Assembly (NCBI RefSeq): GCF_004791695.1
Contig: NZ_SRSO01000003.1
Location: 1 to 64,000 of the forward strand
From: Flavivirga rizhaonensis
GTDB taxonomy: Bacteria; Bacteroidota; Bacteroidia; Flavobacteriales; Flavobacteriaceae
DNA: 64,000 nucleotides
Direction: 5' to 3'
In this document: positions 62,907 to 64,000 of the stretch, one piece after another
Layout of the letters: each line of letters opens with the position of its first letter
How positions within the stretch are numbered: the stretch's first letter is position 1
Translations under genes and position numbers: made by a program
The notes under the pieces: model-generated
Databases searched by the model: none
Told to the model about the DNA's origin: nothing
Seen by the model: only the letters and a program-made list of their open reading frames with translations

Positions 62907-64000
62907 TTAAATTTTAGCCATAGATGTTTCATTTAAATATTCGATTACATTTTGGCAAACTTTTTCTCCTGTAAAACCAAATTTTTCATCTAACACACCT
63001 GCTGGAGCTGAATAACCAAAATGATCTACTCCAAAAACCTTACCACTTTCACCTACAAGTCCTTCTAAGTTTACTGGCAAACCTGCTGTTAAGCCATATA
63101 AAGGTTTGTTTTTTGGAATAACATTTTCTTGATAGTCTTTAGGTTGAAGTCTAAACACGCCTTCAGAAATTATTGAAGCTATATTTACCTTAATATTTTC
63201 TTTTTCTTCCAGTAGTTTTGCCGCTTCAATCAAGGTTGAAACTTCTGATCCATTAGCAACTAAAACAACATCTGGATTCTCAACTTCTTTTACTAAATAC
63301 CCCCCTTTTTCTGCTGCTAAAGCTTCTTGATATCTAGATGATCCATTAGCAGGAATATCTTTAATCCCTTGTCTAGATAATATTAAACCTGATGGTGTAT
63401 TGCTATTTTCTAAAGCCATTTTCCATGCTACAGCTGTTTCTGCTGAATCTGCTGGACGTAATGCCAAGAAACTATTTTTACCACTATGGTTTTTAAGTTT
63501 TTCTAATAATCTTATTTGTGCTTCTTGTTCAATTGGTTGGTGTGTAGGACCATCTTCTCCTACTCTAAAAGCGTCATGCGTCCAAACGTATTTCACGCCT
63601 AATTCTTGAATACCACTTAAACGAATCGCTGGTTTCATATAATCTGAAAACACAAAGAATGTTGCGACTACTGGAATAATACCGCCATGAAGCGCGATAC
63701 CGTTTGCAATACATGCCATCGTTAACTCAGCAACACCTGCTTGTAAAAATGATCCACTAAAGTCTCCTTTTTGTAAGGCTTGTGTTTTCTTTAAGAACCC
63801 ATCTGTTTTATCACTATTAGATAAATCTGCCGATGATACGATCATGTTCTCTACATGCTCAGCTAAATACCCAAGCACATTAGAAGATGCGGCTCTTGTA
63901 GCTAGTCCTGCTTTATGCTCAATAGATTCAAAATCTAAATCAGGGAGTTCTCCTGACAAGAAGTGATCTAATTTATCTGAAAGCACTTTATTATCTTGTC
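62907..64000 (-). CDS. tkt: Transketolase, C-terminal part (cut by window end)
   Basis: At least 364 codons; the frame is open to the window edge, so the N-terminal thiamine-binding half lies beyond 64000. A GTG at 63986 is an internal codon, not a start. The pyrimidine-binding domain has GVAELTMACIANGIALHGG and THDAFRVGEDGPTHQPIE, both transketolase hallmarks, and the C-terminal domain has VLVANGSEVS and FGVDHFGYSAPAG. A full-length enzyme is about 660-680 residues. Probably cotranscribed with the transaldolase gene downstream. Confidence 0.95.
   Translation of the reverse strand, partial: QDNKVLSDKLDHFLSGELPDLDFESIEHKAGLATRAASSNVLGYLAEHVENMIVSSADLSNSDKTDGFLKKTQALQKGDFSGSFLQAGVAELTMACIANGIALHGGIIPVVATFFVFSDYMKPAIRLSGIQELGVKYVWTHDAFRVGEDGPTHQPIEQEAQIRLLEKLKNHSGKNSFLALRPADSAETAVAWKMALENSNTPSGLILSRQGIKDIPANGSSRYQEALAAEKGGYLVKEVENPDVVLVANGSEVSTLIEAAKLLEEKENIKVNIASIISEGVFRLQPKDYQENVIPKNKPLYGLTAGLPVNLEGLVGESGKVFGVDHFGYSAPAGVLDEKFGFTGEKVCQNVIEYLNETSMAKI

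Noticed and set aside
1-64000. CRISPR array, prophage, rRNA operon or intact insertion sequence
   Set aside because: No regularly spaced direct repeats, phage structural genes, rRNA sequence or transposase gene were found in the window.
63986-64000. GTG at 63986 as the transketolase start
   Set aside because: The frame stays open to the window edge and the protein from there lacks the thiamine-binding half, so the codon is internal.

Overview
The window comes from a marine-type member of the Bacteroidota, most likely family Flavobacteriaceae. The DNA is AT-rich. Several upstream regions carry the Bacteroidota -7 promoter box TAnnTTTG. The gene content fits too: a T9SS type A sorting tail, many short lipoproteins with Ser-Cys lipoboxes, small Omp85 barrels, an NhaD sodium/proton antiporter, a mevalonate pathway, and short palindromic repeats of the GAGCGCAGTCGA/TCATTTCGA type between genes. 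It is ordinary chromosome; I see no prophage, CRISPR array, rRNA operon or intact insertion sequence.

Layout. 0.3-8.9 kb: tRNA-Val, then minus-strand exbB-exbD-tonB-folC, an NhaD antiporter with an amino-acid dehydrogenase, anmK, and a divergent acyl-CoA dehydrogenase. 9.1-18.3 kb: an arsenosugar biosynthesis locus (AhpD-like protein, radical SAM ArsS, rhodanese, DUF2064 glycosyltransferase, a DM13/T9SS protein, purine nucleoside phosphorylase, ArsM, a Pit-type phosphate transporter, a DUF547 lipoprotein and a GT2). In its middle lies a roughly 1 kb non-coding stretch with a rod-like structured element resembling a 6S-type RNA. 18.4-22.8 kb: a protein phosphatase and pyruvate carboxylase.

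22.9-28.9 kb is a six-gene minus-strand operon: DUF547, outer-membrane protein, GH113-type glycosidase, lipoprotein and two tandem small Omp85 barrels. Facing it at 29.2-34.7 kb is a plus-strand operon with an FAD oxidoreductase, a polyferredoxin membrane protein, a YwqK-like repeat protein, a polyprenyl-phosphate sugar synthase-like GT2 and a processive GT2 resembling plant CslA mannan synthases. A GT-C mannosyltransferase-like protein follows at 36.4 kb. Together these suggest synthesis and handling of a mannose-rich glycan, which is an inference.

34.9-40.1 kb holds two full copies of a roughly 170 bp MITE-like repeat (a half copy lies at 0.1-0.2 kb), one of them abutting a truncated NTF2-like gene. 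40.2-48.3 kb: a pseudouridine synthase homologue lacking the catalytic Asp, a nitrilase, UbiA, mevalonate-pathway kinase and decarboxylase, a toxin-antitoxin pair with DUF1697, and a BaiN-like flavoprotein. 49.3-56.8 kb is an oxidative-damage cluster (MsrB, MsrA, redoxin, glutaredoxin, divergent MsrA, hydrolase-OsmC fusion) ending in a very large phosphatase/kinase-like/Omp85 fusion. 57.0-58.8 kb: an HD-domain/PycTM (Pycsar effector-type) protein followed by a pentapeptide-repeat protein. 59.1-64.0 kb: a large GAF protein, a small membrane protein, a transaldolase-family enzyme and the 3' half of transketolase, cut by the window end.

Functions are assigned from motifs and recalled family resemblance; no database search was run.
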